A DNA stretch of 64,000 nucleotides. Origin: Modestobacter italicus. Lineage in GTDB: Bacteria; Actinomycetota; Actinomycetes; Mycobacteriales; Geodermatophilaceae. Below, one piece after another: positions 15,985 to 25,487 of the stretch. The notes below the pieces were generated by a model. The model did no database searches. It was not told the DNA's origin and saw only the letters and a list, made by a program, of their open reading frames with translations. The DNA lies in the NCBI RefSeq assembly GCF_000306785.1, contig NC_017955.1, forward strand, positions 3,348,001-3,412,000, in the 5' to 3' direction. The position numbers and the translations under genes were made by a program. How positions within the stretch are numbered: position 1 is the stretch's first letter; each line of letters opens with the position of its first letter.

Positions 15985-17475
15985 ATGTCCCACCCCGACG
16001 CCGACGTCGCGGTCCCGGCGGCCGGCCAGCCCGTGGTCCTCCGCGGCGGCACGGTCCTGACCATGGACGACGCCCGCACGGTCCTCCCCCACGCCGACGT
16101 GCTGGTGGTCGACGGCCGCATCGCCGCCATCGGACCACAGCTGGAGGTCCCCGAGGGCACCGCCGAGATCGATGCGTCGGGCGGCATCGTGATGCCGGGG
16201 ATGATCGACACCCACCGGCACATGTGGCAGACGGCGATGCGCGGCTACGGGGCCGACTGGACGCTGACCCAGTACTTCGTCTGGTACTACCTCGAGCACG
16301 GCCGGGCCTTCCGCCCGGAGGACGTGCACGCGGGCAACCTGCTCTCCGCCTGGGACGCCCTCGAGGCCGGGGTCACCACCACGGTCGACTGGTCGCACGG
16401 GCTGCAGAGCGTCGACCACGCCGAGGCCGCCGCCGACGCCCTGCTCGCCGTCCCCGGCCGGTTCGTGCTCGCCTACGGCAACATCCAGGCGGGGCCGTGG
16501 GAGTGGACCGCCGACCCGGCCGTGCAGTCGTTCCTGCGCCGCCGGCAGGACGAGGGCCGGCTGGGCCTGCAGCTGGCCTTCGACGTGACCGGGGACCCGG
16601 CGTTCCCGGAGAAGGCCGCCTTCGAGGTGGCCCGGGAGCTCGGCCTGGCGGTGACCACCCACGCCGGCGTCTGGGGGGCGACGAACGACGAGGGCATCCG
16701 GCTCATGCACGAGCACGGCTTCATGGCCCCTGAGACGGTGTACGTGCACGCCGCCACGCTGAGCACGGACTCCTACCACCGGATCGCGGCCACCGGCGGC
16801 TCGGTCTCGGTGTCCACCGAGTCCGAGCAGAGCGCCGGCCAGGGTTACCCGCCCACCTGGCAGGTCCGCCGGCACGGCATCCCGGTGTCGCTGTCGATGG
16901 ACACCAGCGTGTGGTGGAGCAGCGACCTGTTCTCCGCGATGCGCACGACGCTGGGCGCCGACCGCTCCCGCGAGCACCTCGAGGCGCACGCCCGCGGCGA
17001 GACGGTCACCCAGGTGCACCTGCGGGCCGAGCAGGTCGTCGACTGGGCGACCCGCGGCGGTGCCCGGGCGCTCGGCCGGGACGACCTGGGCAGCCTCGAG
17101 CCGGGCAAGCGGGCCGACGTCGTGCTGGTCAAGAACGACGACTCCCCGGTGTCCTTCCCGCTGCTCAACCCCTACGGCCACATCGCCTTCCAGGCGCAGC
17201 GCGGCGACGTGCACACCGTGCTCGTCGACGGCCGGGTCGTGAAGTCCGCGCACCGGCTGGTCGGCGCGGACCTCGGCGCGGTGCGCCGGTCGGTGGAGGC
17301 CACCGTGGAGCACCTGCGCTCGACGATGGGCGAGGAGACCTGGGCGCAGGGGATGAACCCGGAGCTCCCCGGCGAGGACGTGCTGGACAACCCGTACACG
17401 TACACCGAGTACAAGTCCGCGACCACGCACGGCGCCCGGGGCACCGTCTTCGACACCGAGGACCTCCCCGGCTGA
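15985..17475 (+). CDS. Metal-dependent amidohydrolase (cytosine deaminase/chlorohydrolase-like)
   Basis: Amidohydrolase-superfamily enzyme of 496 residues. All metal and catalytic marks are present: H-x-H in MIDTHRHMW, the Glu/His region near THAGVWGA, YVHAATL, and the Asp in SLSMDTSVW. A C-terminal beta strand domain (GKRADVVLV) completes the composite sandwich. Relatives remove amino or chloro groups from purines, triazines and related rings. GAGGAG lies 7 bases before the ATG. It diverges from the dioxygenase operon and is followed by the IclR gene, so it may release a hydroxylated ring for the dioxygenase. The substrate is unknown. Confidence 0.88.
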   Translation: MSHPDADVAVPAAGQPVVLRGGTVLTMDDARTVLPHADVLVVDGRIAAIGPQLEVPEGTAEIDASGGIVMPGMIDTHRHMWQTAMRGYGADWTLTQYFVWYYLEHGRAFRPEDVHAGNLLSAWDALEAGVTTTVDWSHGLQSVDHAEAAADALLAVPGRFVLAYGNIQAGPWEWTADPAVQSFLRRRQDEGRLGLQLAFDVTGDPAFPEKAAFEVARELGLAVTTHAGVWGATNDEGIRLMHEHGFMAPETVYVHAATLSTDSYHRIAATGGSVSVSTESEQSAGQGYPPTWQVRRHGIPVSLSMDTSVWWSSDLFSAMRTTLGADRSREHLEAHARGETVTQVHLRAEQVVDWATRGGARALGRDDLGSLEPGKRADVVLVKNDDSPVSFPLLNPYGHIAFQAQRGDVHTVLVDGRVVKSAHRLVGADLGAVRRSVEATVEHLRSTMGEETWAQGMNPELPGEDVLDNPYTYTEYKSATTHGARGTVFDTEDLPG

Positions 17476-17494
17476 CCGGGCCGCGGGACAGACC

Positions 17495-17531
17495 CCTGCC
17501 CCGCCCGGTGGGTCACCCCGGGCGGGGCAGG
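17495..17531 (+). terminator. Terminator of the amidohydrolase gene
   Basis: Arms CCTGCCCCGCCCGG (17495-17508) and CCGGGCGGGGCAGG (17518-17531) pair perfectly over a nine-base loop, 20 bases after the stop. The IclR gene therefore may have its own promoter in the 77 bases that follow. Confidence 0.75.
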
Positions 17532-17608
17532 ACAGGCGGTGGAGGGGGCGGACGGCCGGGGCGTGCGTGTCATCCTCGATCGGCGGACGACGACAGGAGC
17601 GGCGGGAG

Positions 17609-18439
17609 ATGGCAGGACGCGGGACGGGACCGGACTTCGTCGAGGCGCTGGCGCGCGGCCTCGACGTGCTGGCCTGCTTCGACGCCGGCCGCCCGGCGAT
17701 GACCCTGTCGGAGGTGGCCGCCGCCGCCGGGTTGGCCCGGCCGACCGCCCGCCGCCTGCTGCTCACCCTGGAGGAGCTGGGGTTCGTGCGCAGCTCCGGC
17801 GGGGCCTTCCAGCTGACCCCGAAGGTGCTCACCCTCGGCATGGCCTACGTCGGCGCCCTCGGGTTGTGGGACATCGCCCGGCCGCACCTGGAGGCCCTGG
17901 TCGCCCGGACCGGCGAGTCCTCGTCGATGGCGCAGCTCGACGGCTCGGACATCGTCTACGTCGCCCGGGTGGCGGTCCCGAAGCTGATCACCCTGCGGGT
18001 GGAGGTCGGCACCCGGTTCCCGGCGGTGCAGACCTCCCAGGGCAAGGTGCTGCTGGCCGCGCTGTCCCCCGCGGAGCTGGCGGACACCCTGGCCCAGCCC
18101 AGCCGCGCCGGGCTGCCCACCTACATCGGCCGCACCGCCGAGCAGCTGGCCGCCGAGCTGACCGAGGTGCGGGCCCGGGGCTGGGCGCTGGCCGACGAGG
18201 AGCTGGCGCCGGGCGTGCGCTCGGTCGCCGTCCCGGTGCGCGACGCCGAGGGCCGGGTCCGGGCGGCGATGAACGTGACGGTGCACGCCGCGGAGACCTC
18301 GACCGAGCGCCTGCTCGGCGAGCACCTGCCCCAGCTGCTGCGCACCGCCGGCGACGTCAGCGCCGAGTGGGCCCTCTGGCAGTCGAGACCGCACGTCGAG
18401 GTCCCCCGCAAGGCAGACGCCGGCACCGCCTCCGCCTGA
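17609..18439 (+). CDS. IclR-family transcriptional regulator (PcaR/PobR-like)
   Basis: Regulator of 276 residues. The N terminus (DFVEALARGLDVLACFDAG) is the hallmark of the PcaR/PcaU/PobR branch that controls aromatic-acid catabolism. A winged helix-turn-helix (SEVAAAAGLARPTARRLLLTL) covers about 32-80, and the IclR effector domain covers 95-260 with SSSMAQLDGSDIVYVARV. AGGAG lies 9 bases before the ATG at 17609. It probably senses a ring-cleavage substrate or intermediate and acts at the paired palindromes in the divergent promoter upstream. Confidence 0.92.
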   Translation: MAGRGTGPDFVEALARGLDVLACFDAGRPAMTLSEVAAAAGLARPTARRLLLTLEELGFVRSSGGAFQLTPKVLTLGMAYVGALGLWDIARPHLEALVARTGESSSMAQLDGSDIVYVARVAVPKLITLRVEVGTRFPAVQTSQGKVLLAALSPAELADTLAQPSRAGLPTYIGRTAEQLAAELTEVRARGWALADEELAPGVRSVAVPVRDAEGRVRAAMNVTVHAAETSTERLLGEHLPQLLRTAGDVSAEWALWQSRPHVEVPRKADAGTASA

Positions 18440-18473
18440 CACCGCCTGACACCGCTGCGTCCCCAACGGGAGG

Positions 18474-18492
18474 ACTCGAGTTCGGCTCGAGT
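18474..18492 (+). terminator. Hairpin after the IclR gene
   Basis: ACTCGAG and CTCGAGT pair around a TTCGG loop, a very stable UUCG-type hairpin 34 bases after the stop. It directly abuts a copy of the dispersed repeat. Confidence 0.55.
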
Positions 18493-18535
18493 GGGGCCCG
18501 GAGGGTCCCGCGCAGGGACGACTCAGCGGCTCCAC
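18490..18535. repeat. Single degenerate copy of the 96-bp repeat core
   Basis: The stretch AGTGGGGCCCGGAGGGTC followed by CCGCG and, 13 bases on, AGCGGCTC matches the reverse complement of the core of the tandem array at 29664-30033. It lies between the IclR gene and polA, in non-coding sequence. Confidence 0.65.
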
Positions 18536-18588
18536 GCCAGCCGGGACGGCACCTGGCCGCGGTGCGATCCGCCAGGATCGCGATGTGC

Positions 18589-21342
18589 CTAGTGCGCGGC
18601 GTCGTTCCAGGTGCGGCCGAAGCCGACGGAGACCTCGAGCGGCACGGACAGCTGCGCGGCGCCGGCCATCTCGCGGCGGACCAGCGCCTCCAGGGCCTCG
18701 TGCTCGCCGGCGGCGACCTCGAGCACCAGTTCGTCGTGCACCTGCAGCAGCATCCGGGAGCGCAGGCCCTCGGCCGCGATGGCCTTCTCGACGTTGAGCA
18801 TCGCGACCTTGATGACGTCGGCGGCGGAGCCCTGGATCGGCGCGTTGAGGGCCATCCGCTCGGCCATCTCCCGGCGCTGCCGGTTGTCGCTGGTCAGGTC
18901 GGGCAGGTAGCGACGGCGGCCCAGCGTCGTCTCGGTGTACCCGGTCTGCCGGGCGTCGTCGACCACGCCGTCGAGGTAGTCGCGGATGCCGCCGAAGCGC
19001 TCGAAGTAGGCGTGCATCTGCCCGCGCGCCTCCTCCGGCGTGATGTGCAGCTGCTGGGAGAGCCCGTAGGCGCTCAGCCCGTACGCCAGGCCGTAGCTCA
19101 TCGCCTTGATCCGGCGCCGCATCTCCGGGTCGACCTGCTCGATCGGGATGCCGAAGGCCCGCGAGGCGACGAAGGAGTGCAGGTCCTCCCCCGAGGTGAA
19201 GGCCTCGATCAGCCCGGCGTCCTCGGACAGGTGCGCCATGATGCGCATCTCGATCTGGCTGTAGTCGGCCGTCATCAGCGACTCGTAGCCGGCCCCGACG
19301 ATGAACGCCTGCCGGATCCGCCGGCCCTCGGCGCTGCGGATCGGGATGTTCTGCAGGTTCGGGTCGGTCGAGCTCAGCCGCCCGGTCGCGGCGATGGTCT
19401 GCTGGTAGGTGGTGTGCACCCGCCCGCCGTCGTCGACCATCGGGATGAGGCCGTCGATGACGGTGCGCAGCCGGGTGACGTCGCGGTGCCGCAGCAGGTG
19501 CTCGAGGAACGGGTGCCCGGTCGAGGCCAGCAGCGAGGTCAGCGCGTCGGCGTCGGTGGTGTACCCGGTCTTGTTCTTCTTGGTCTTGGGCAACCCCAGC
19601 TCGTCGAAGAGCACCGCCTGCAGCTGCTTGGGCGACCCGAGGTTGATCTCCTTGCCGATCACCGCGTACGCCTCCTGCGCGGCGTCGGCCACCTCCGCGG
19701 CGAACTCCTTCTGCAGCTCGTGCAGGAAGTCCAGGTCCGCGGCGATGCCCCGGTACTCCATCGCGGCGAGCACGCGGGTGAGCGGCAGCTCGATCTCGCC
19801 GAGCAGCTGGTCGCCGCCCTTGGAGCCCAGCACCTGCTCGAGGGCGTCGGAGAGGTCGTTGACCGCCACCGCCTTGAGGACGTCGGCGTGCGCGGCCTCG
19901 GCGGCGACGTCGGCCTCGGAGGGCCCCAGCCCGTCGAGGGTCAGCTGGCCCTCCGGCGCCGACGCGTCCTTCAACTCACGCCGCAGGTAGCGCACCGCCA
20001 GGTCGCCGAGGTCGAAGGACCGCTGCCCGGGCGTGGCCAGGTAGGCGGCGAGGCCGGTGTCGCTGACCTCCCCGGCGAGCTCCCAGCCGCGCGCCCAGAT
20101 GGCCAGCAGCGGGCCCTTGACGTCGTGCACGACCTTGGGCGTCGCCGGGTCGGCGAGCCACGCGGCGAGCGCCTGCTCGTCGACGGCGTCCAGGTCCGGG
20201 CCGAGGTCGACGAAGGTGGCGTGGTCGTCGGCCGCGGCCAGCGCGATCCCGGTGAGCTCACCGGTCCCCCGTCCCCACGTACCGCGGAAGACCAGGCCGG
20301 TGCGCCCGGTGCGGGCGTGCGCGGCCAGCCAGTCGCCCAGCCCGCCGGCGGGGACGACGTCCTCGGCCACGTCGAAGCCACCCTCGACCTCAGGTTCAGG
20401 TGCAGAGAGGGTGGCGAACAGCCGGTCCCGGAGCACCCGGAACTGCAGGTTGTCGAACAGCGTGTGCACCTCGTTGCGGTCCCACGACTGGACGGCGAGG
20501 TCCTGCGGGCCGAGCTCCAGCGGCACGGCGCGGTCCAGCTCGGTCAGCCGGCGGTTCTGCAGCACCGAGGAGAGGTGCTCGCGCAGCTTCTCCCCGACCT
20601 TGCCCTTCACCGTGTCGACCTGGTCGACCAGCGCGTCGAGCGAGCCGTACTCCCGCACCCACTTGGCAGCGGTCTTCTCCCCCACGCTCGGGATGCTGGG
20701 CAGGTTGTCGCTCGGGTCGCCGCGCAGCGCGGCGAAGTCGGGGTACTGGGTCGGGGTCAGCCCGTACTTGGTCTCGACCTCCTCGGGGGTGAACCGGGTC
20801 AGGTCGGAGACGCCCTTGCGGGGGTACAGCACGGTCACGTGCTCGTTGACCAGCTGCAGCGCGTCCCGGTCGCCGGTGCAGATCAGCACGTCCATGCCCT
20901 GCTCGACCGCCTGGACGGTGAGCGTGGCGATGACGTCGTCGGCCTCGTAGCCCTCCGCGGTGATCACCGGGACGTGCAGCGCGCCGAGCACCTCCTGGAC
21001 CAGGCTCACCTGGCCGCGGAAGTCCGTCGGGCTCTCCGAGCGGTTCGCCTTGTACTCGGCGTAGATCTCGCTGCGGAAGGTCTTCCGGCTCACGTCGAAG
21101 GCGACGGCGAGGTGGGTGGGCTGCTCGTCGCGCAGCACGTTGATCAGCATCGACGTGAAGCCGTAGACGGCGTTGGTCGGCTGGCCCGTGGTGGTGGAGA
21201 AGTTCTCCACGGGCAGCGCGAAGAAGGCGCGGTAGGCCAGCGAGTGGCCGTCGAGCAGCAGCAACCGCGGACGCGGCCCGGCAGCAGGTGCGGCGGTGCT
21301 GGCGGACGGGGTGGCGGCGGGTGCGGAGACCGGAGCGGACAT
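18589..21342 (-). CDS. polA: DNA polymerase I
   Basis: DNA repair and Okazaki-fragment polymerase of 917 residues. The 5'-3' exonuclease domain (about 25-310) starts LLLLDGHSLAYRAFFALP. The middle 3'-5' exonuclease-like domain lacks the acidic DxE and later Asp residues, so proofreading is probably absent, as in mycobacteria. The polymerase domain has DPNLQNIPIR, motif A TADYSQIEMR, motif B RRRIKAMSYGLAYG and motif C LLQVHDELVLE. ATG at 21342 was taken over an in-frame upstream start because family members begin here; the ribosome site is weak (AGGA). Confidence 0.97.
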   Translation of the reverse strand: MSAPVSAPAATPSASTAAPAAGPRPRLLLLDGHSLAYRAFFALPVENFSTTTGQPTNAVYGFTSMLINVLRDEQPTHLAVAFDVSRKTFRSEIYAEYKANRSESPTDFRGQVSLVQEVLGALHVPVITAEGYEADDVIATLTVQAVEQGMDVLICTGDRDALQLVNEHVTVLYPRKGVSDLTRFTPEEVETKYGLTPTQYPDFAALRGDPSDNLPSIPSVGEKTAAKWVREYGSLDALVDQVDTVKGKVGEKLREHLSSVLQNRRLTELDRAVPLELGPQDLAVQSWDRNEVHTLFDNLQFRVLRDRLFATLSAPEPEVEGGFDVAEDVVPAGGLGDWLAAHARTGRTGLVFRGTWGRGTGELTGIALAAADDHATFVDLGPDLDAVDEQALAAWLADPATPKVVHDVKGPLLAIWARGWELAGEVSDTGLAAYLATPGQRSFDLGDLAVRYLRRELKDASAPEGQLTLDGLGPSEADVAAEAAHADVLKAVAVNDLSDALEQVLGSKGGDQLLGEIELPLTRVLAAMEYRGIAADLDFLHELQKEFAAEVADAAQEAYAVIGKEINLGSPKQLQAVLFDELGLPKTKKNKTGYTTDADALTSLLASTGHPFLEHLLRHRDVTRLRTVIDGLIPMVDDGGRVHTTYQQTIAATGRLSSTDPNLQNIPIRSAEGRRIRQAFIVGAGYESLMTADYSQIEMRIMAHLSEDAGLIEAFTSGEDLHSFVASRAFGIPIEQVDPEMRRRIKAMSYGLAYGLSAYGLSQQLHITPEEARGQMHAYFERFGGIRDYLDGVVDDARQTGYTETTLGRRRYLPDLTSDNRQRREMAERMALNAPIQGSAADVIKVAMLNVEKAIAAEGLRSRMLLQVHDELVLEVAAGEHEALEALVRREMAGAAQLSVPLEVSVGFGRTWNDAAH

Positions 21343-21448
21343 CACCACGGATCCTAGAAGGACCCCGCTGCCCCCCACGCTCCGCAAGCTCAGCGCGGGG
21401 CCCCACAGCGGCGCCAGGGTCGTGCGCGCCCATGGCTAACGTGACCGT

Positions 21449-21871
21449 GTGAGCACCCCGCGTCCCGACTGGCTGGCGTCGGCCACCCAGGGTCCCCTCG
21501 ACGACAAGCTCGGCATCCGGATCGTCGACTTCGACCCCGACCGGCTGGTCGCCACCATGCCGGTCGCCGGGAACGAGCAGCCGTTCGGGCTGCTGCACGG
21601 CGGTGCGACCTGCGCCCTGGCCGAGAGCATCGGCTCGTGGGCGGCGATCCTGCACGCCGGCCCCGGCGGTGACGTCGTCGGGATCGAGCTGAACGCCAGC
21701 TACCTGCGGGGCGCCACGTCCGGCGTCGTCACGGCGGTCTGCACCCCGGTGCGCCGCGGGCGCACCCTGGCCACGTTCCTCATCCAGGTCAGCGACGAGG
21801 CCGGGCGGCCCACCGCGAGCGCCCGGCTGACCTGCCTGATCCGGCCGGCCCGCACGCCGCAGCAGCCCTGA
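21449..21871 (+). CDS. PaaI-family hotdog thioesterase
   Basis: Acyl-CoA thioesterase-like protein of 140 residues. The hotdog helix carries the PaaI motif FGLLHGGATCALAESIGSWA, and the following strand reads VVGIELNASYLRGATSG. Such enzymes clear aromatic or acyl-CoA esters. The gene diverges from polA, like the thioesterase next to polA in mycobacteria (Rv1627c region differs). GTG at 21449 is the only start before the domain. No operon partner is evident; the liv operon follows after 200 bp. Confidence 0.88.
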   Translation: MSTPRPDWLASATQGPLDDKLGIRIVDFDPDRLVATMPVAGNEQPFGLLHGGATCALAESIGSWAAILHAGPGGDVVGIELNASYLRGATSGVVTAVCTPVRRGRTLATFLIQVSDEAGRPTASARLTCLIRPARTPQQP

Positions 21872-22024
21872 CCGGCGGGCCGCCGGCCGGCTCGCGACGC
21901 GGGTACCGAGGGTGCCCGGACGTGCACAAGGAGTGCTCAGAACGCCTGCCGAGCAGCCTCCAGAGGCGGTAGCACAGCGGCGTGTCGCAGAAGGGTCACA
22001 GTGCGTCCCAGCAGGTCGATGTGT

Positions 22025-22042
22025 GTAACAGGGGTGGGTTAC
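22025..22042 (+). promoter_or_regulatory. Candidate operator upstream of the liv operon
   Basis: GTAAC and GTTAC form an inverted repeat with an 8-bp centre, 33 bp before the GTG of livH. The site is in an otherwise very GC-rich region and could overlap the promoter. The spacing does not fit the GlnR box. Confidence 0.4.
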
Positions 22043-22074
22043 TGTCCCGGCTCAACCAACGGCTGGGAGGTCGA

Positions 22075-23448
22075 GTGACGCACGCGCCGCACCGCGCGCA
22101 CGGGCAGGGTGGGATCAGCAGCACACCAGAGGTGGCCGCTGCCCCCCTCGTGAGCGGACGGCCGAGGTCGCGCTCACGGGCCGCATCGCGCCCCCTGGTG
22201 CTCACCCTGCTCGTCGCCGCCTTCGGGATGGCCTTCGCCCTGCTCGCACCGGGGATCGCCTCGGCGGTCGGCGAGTCGGTCACCGGCACGCTCCAGACCA
22301 GCCGCAGCGGACCCATCCAGGGTGTCGAGGTGAAGGTCGAGACCGCCGACGGCACGGAGATCCAGTCCGTCGACACCGACGAGGACGGCCGGTTCACCGT
22401 GCCGGTGCCCGGACCGGGCCAGTACGTGGTCACCCTGGCCGAGGGCGATCTCCCCGCCGGTGTGGACCTGGGCACCAACGGCGACAGCGTCACGGTGACG
22501 GTCGGCCCGGGCCGTACCCAGCCGGTGAACTTCGGCCTCGTCGACGGCACCTCGAACGCCGGTGGCGGGTCGATCGAAGCCGTCCAGCTGCTGGTCGACG
22601 GCATCCGCTTCGGCCTGCTCATCGCCGTCTGCGCCGTCGGTCTCTCGCTCATCTTCGGCACCACCGGGCTGACCAACTTCGCCCACGGCGAGCTGGTCAC
22701 GATCGGTGCGGTCATCGCCTGGTACATCAACGTCCGCGGTGGTGTCCCGCTGATCCCGGCCACGATCATCGCGATGATCGCCGGGGCCGGCGTCGGCATC
22801 CTCAACGAACGGGGCCTGTGGCGTCCGCTGCGCCGTCGGGGCACCGGCCTGGTCGCCGCGCTCGTCGTCTCCATCGGCCTGTCGCTGGTGCTGCGCTACC
22901 TGATCCAGATCATCTACGGCGGGTTCTCCAACCCCTACGCCGACTACCAGAGCCAGCGGGCGGTCGACTACGGGGTCTTCACCATGACCAACCGTTCCCT
23001 CGCCTCGATCGCCGTCTCGGTGGTCGTGCTGGTCCTCGTCGCGCTGATGCTGCAGCGCACCAAGATCGGCAAGGCGATGCGGGCCGTCTCGGACAACCGC
23101 GACCTGGCCGCCTCGTCCGGCATCGACGTCGACCGCGTGATCCTCGTGGTCTGGATGATGGGCGGGGCGCTGGCCACCCTCGGCGGCGTGCTGCTCGGCC
23201 TGTCCGACCAGGTCCAGTGGGACATGGGCTTCCGGCTGCTGCTGCTGATGTTCGCCGGGGTCACCCTGGGCGGCCTCGGGACGGCCTACGGCGCCCTCGT
23301 CGGCTCGCTCATCGTCGGTGTGTTCGTGCAGATGTCCACCCTGATCATCCCGAGTGACGTGAAGTACGTCGGAGGCCTGCTCTTGTTGATCGTCATCCTC
23401 GTCGTCCGGCCCCAGGGCATCCTGGGGTCCCGGGCTCGGATCGGCTGA
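22075..23448 (+). CDS. livH: Branched-chain amino-acid-type ABC permease LivH with an extra exported beta domain
   Basis: Permease of 457 residues. Residues 168-457 are a normal LivH with about eight membrane helices (GLSLIFGTTGLTNFAHGEL). Ahead of it lie an Arg-rich start, a hydrophobic segment at 41-60 ending in ASA, and an 85-residue domain at about 68-155 with the pattern of carboxypeptidase-regulatory-like beta sandwiches (GTLQTSRSGPIQGVEVKV, DEDGRFTVPVPGPGQYVVTL). That domain should face outside and might meet the binding protein. GTG at 22075 is preferred to 21982 because GGGAGG lies 5 bases upstream. First gene of livHMGF. Confidence 0.9.
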   Translation: MTHAPHRAHGQGGISSTPEVAAAPLVSGRPRSRSRAASRPLVLTLLVAAFGMAFALLAPGIASAVGESVTGTLQTSRSGPIQGVEVKVETADGTEIQSVDTDEDGRFTVPVPGPGQYVVTLAEGDLPAGVDLGTNGDSVTVTVGPGRTQPVNFGLVDGTSNAGGGSIEAVQLLVDGIRFGLLIAVCAVGLSLIFGTTGLTNFAHGELVTIGAVIAWYINVRGGVPLIPATIIAMIAGAGVGILNERGLWRPLRRRGTGLVAALVVSIGLSLVLRYLIQIIYGGFSNPYADYQSQRAVDYGVFTMTNRSLASIAVSVVVLVLVALMLQRTKIGKAMRAVSDNRDLAASSGIDVDRVILVVWMMGGALATLGGVLLGLSDQVQWDMGFRLLLLMFAGVTLGGLGTAYGALVGSLIVGVFVQMSTLIIPSDVKYVGGLLLLIVILVVRPQGILGSRARIG

Positions 23449-23452
23449 CCCG

Positions 23453-24440
23453 ATGTCCGACCTCATCGACGCCTTCCAGGTCGCCGGCAAGGCCTTCTTC
23501 GGTTTCCAGGCGATCTTCTTCGCGCTGCTGGCCATCGGCATCAACGTGCACTTCGGGTACACCGGGCTGCTCAACTTCGGGCAGATCGCCTTCGCCATGC
23601 TCGGCGGCTTCGGCATCGCCATCTCGGTGAGCCAGTGGGGTCTGCCCTTCTGGGTCGGCGTGCTCATCGCGATCGCCTCCGCCGTCGTGCTCGCGCTGCT
23701 GCTGGGCCTGCCGACCCTGCGGCTGCGGGCCGACTACCTGGCGATCGTCACGATCGCCGTCGCCGAGGGACTACGCCTGCTGTTCCGGTCGGTGTCGGCC
23801 ACCCCGGTCACCGGTGGCACCCGCGGCCTCTCGGCCTTCAACAGCTCCTTCATCGCCCTCGCCCCCTGGGACACCCAGGAGCGCTACAACATCCTGGGCA
23901 CCTCGTGGAGCGGCGGCGAGCTCTGGGTGGCCCTGGTCGGCTGGCTCATCGTCACGGTGTTCACGCTGCTGGTCTGGCAGCTCATGCGCAGCCCGTGGGG
24001 CCGGGTGGTCAAGGCCATCCGCGAGGACGAGGACGCCGTCCGGGCACTGGGCAAGAACGTCTACAGCTACAAGATGCAGGCGCTGGTGCTCGGCGGTGTG
24101 ATCGGCGCCTTCGGCGGCATGGTCTACGCCGTGGGCACCGGGTCGGCGATCCCGGACCAGTACCAGAACGCCAACACGTTCCTGGCCTACGGCGCGCTGA
24201 TCCTCGGCGGTGCAGCCCGGGTGCTCGGCCCGGTCATCGGTTCCATGATCCTGCTGTTCATCCTGCAGTTCGCCGACACCGGGCTGCGGGCGCTGATCTC
24301 CAACGGCGCCATCCCCGACACGTTGCTCTCCTCCACCGACGTGGCGCAGATCCGCTTCGTCCTGGTCGGGATCGGGCTCATGCTGTTGCTGGTGTTCCGT
24401 CCCCAGGGCATCTTCGGTGACCGACGAGAGGTGATGCTCG

Positions 24441-24451
<11 letters not shown>
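23453..24451 (+). CDS. livM: Branched-chain amino-acid-type ABC permease LivM
   Basis: Second permease subunit, 332 residues with about nine hydrophobic segments. Family marks include GINVHFGYTGLLNFGQIAFAM near residue 25 and GRVVKAIREDEDAVRALGKN in the cytoplasmic loop that contacts the ATPases. It ends RPQGIFGDRREV like other LivM proteins. It starts 4 bases after livH and overlaps livG by 11 bases, so all four genes are one transcript. With LivH it forms the channel for a branched-chain amino acid, amide or similar solute. Confidence 0.95.

Positions 24452-25483
<1,032 letters not shown>

Positions 25484-25487
<4 letters not shown>

Noticed and set aside
17539..21357. A 1272-codon plus-strand open frame
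   Set aside because: It lies antisense to polA and the IclR gene; its composition is Arg/Gly/Val-rich without a domain, the usual shadow of GC-rich genes.
22025..22042. GlnR box in front of the liv operon
   Set aside because: The half-site spacing (8 bp) and second half (GTTAC) do not match the GTnAC-n6-GaAAC pattern.
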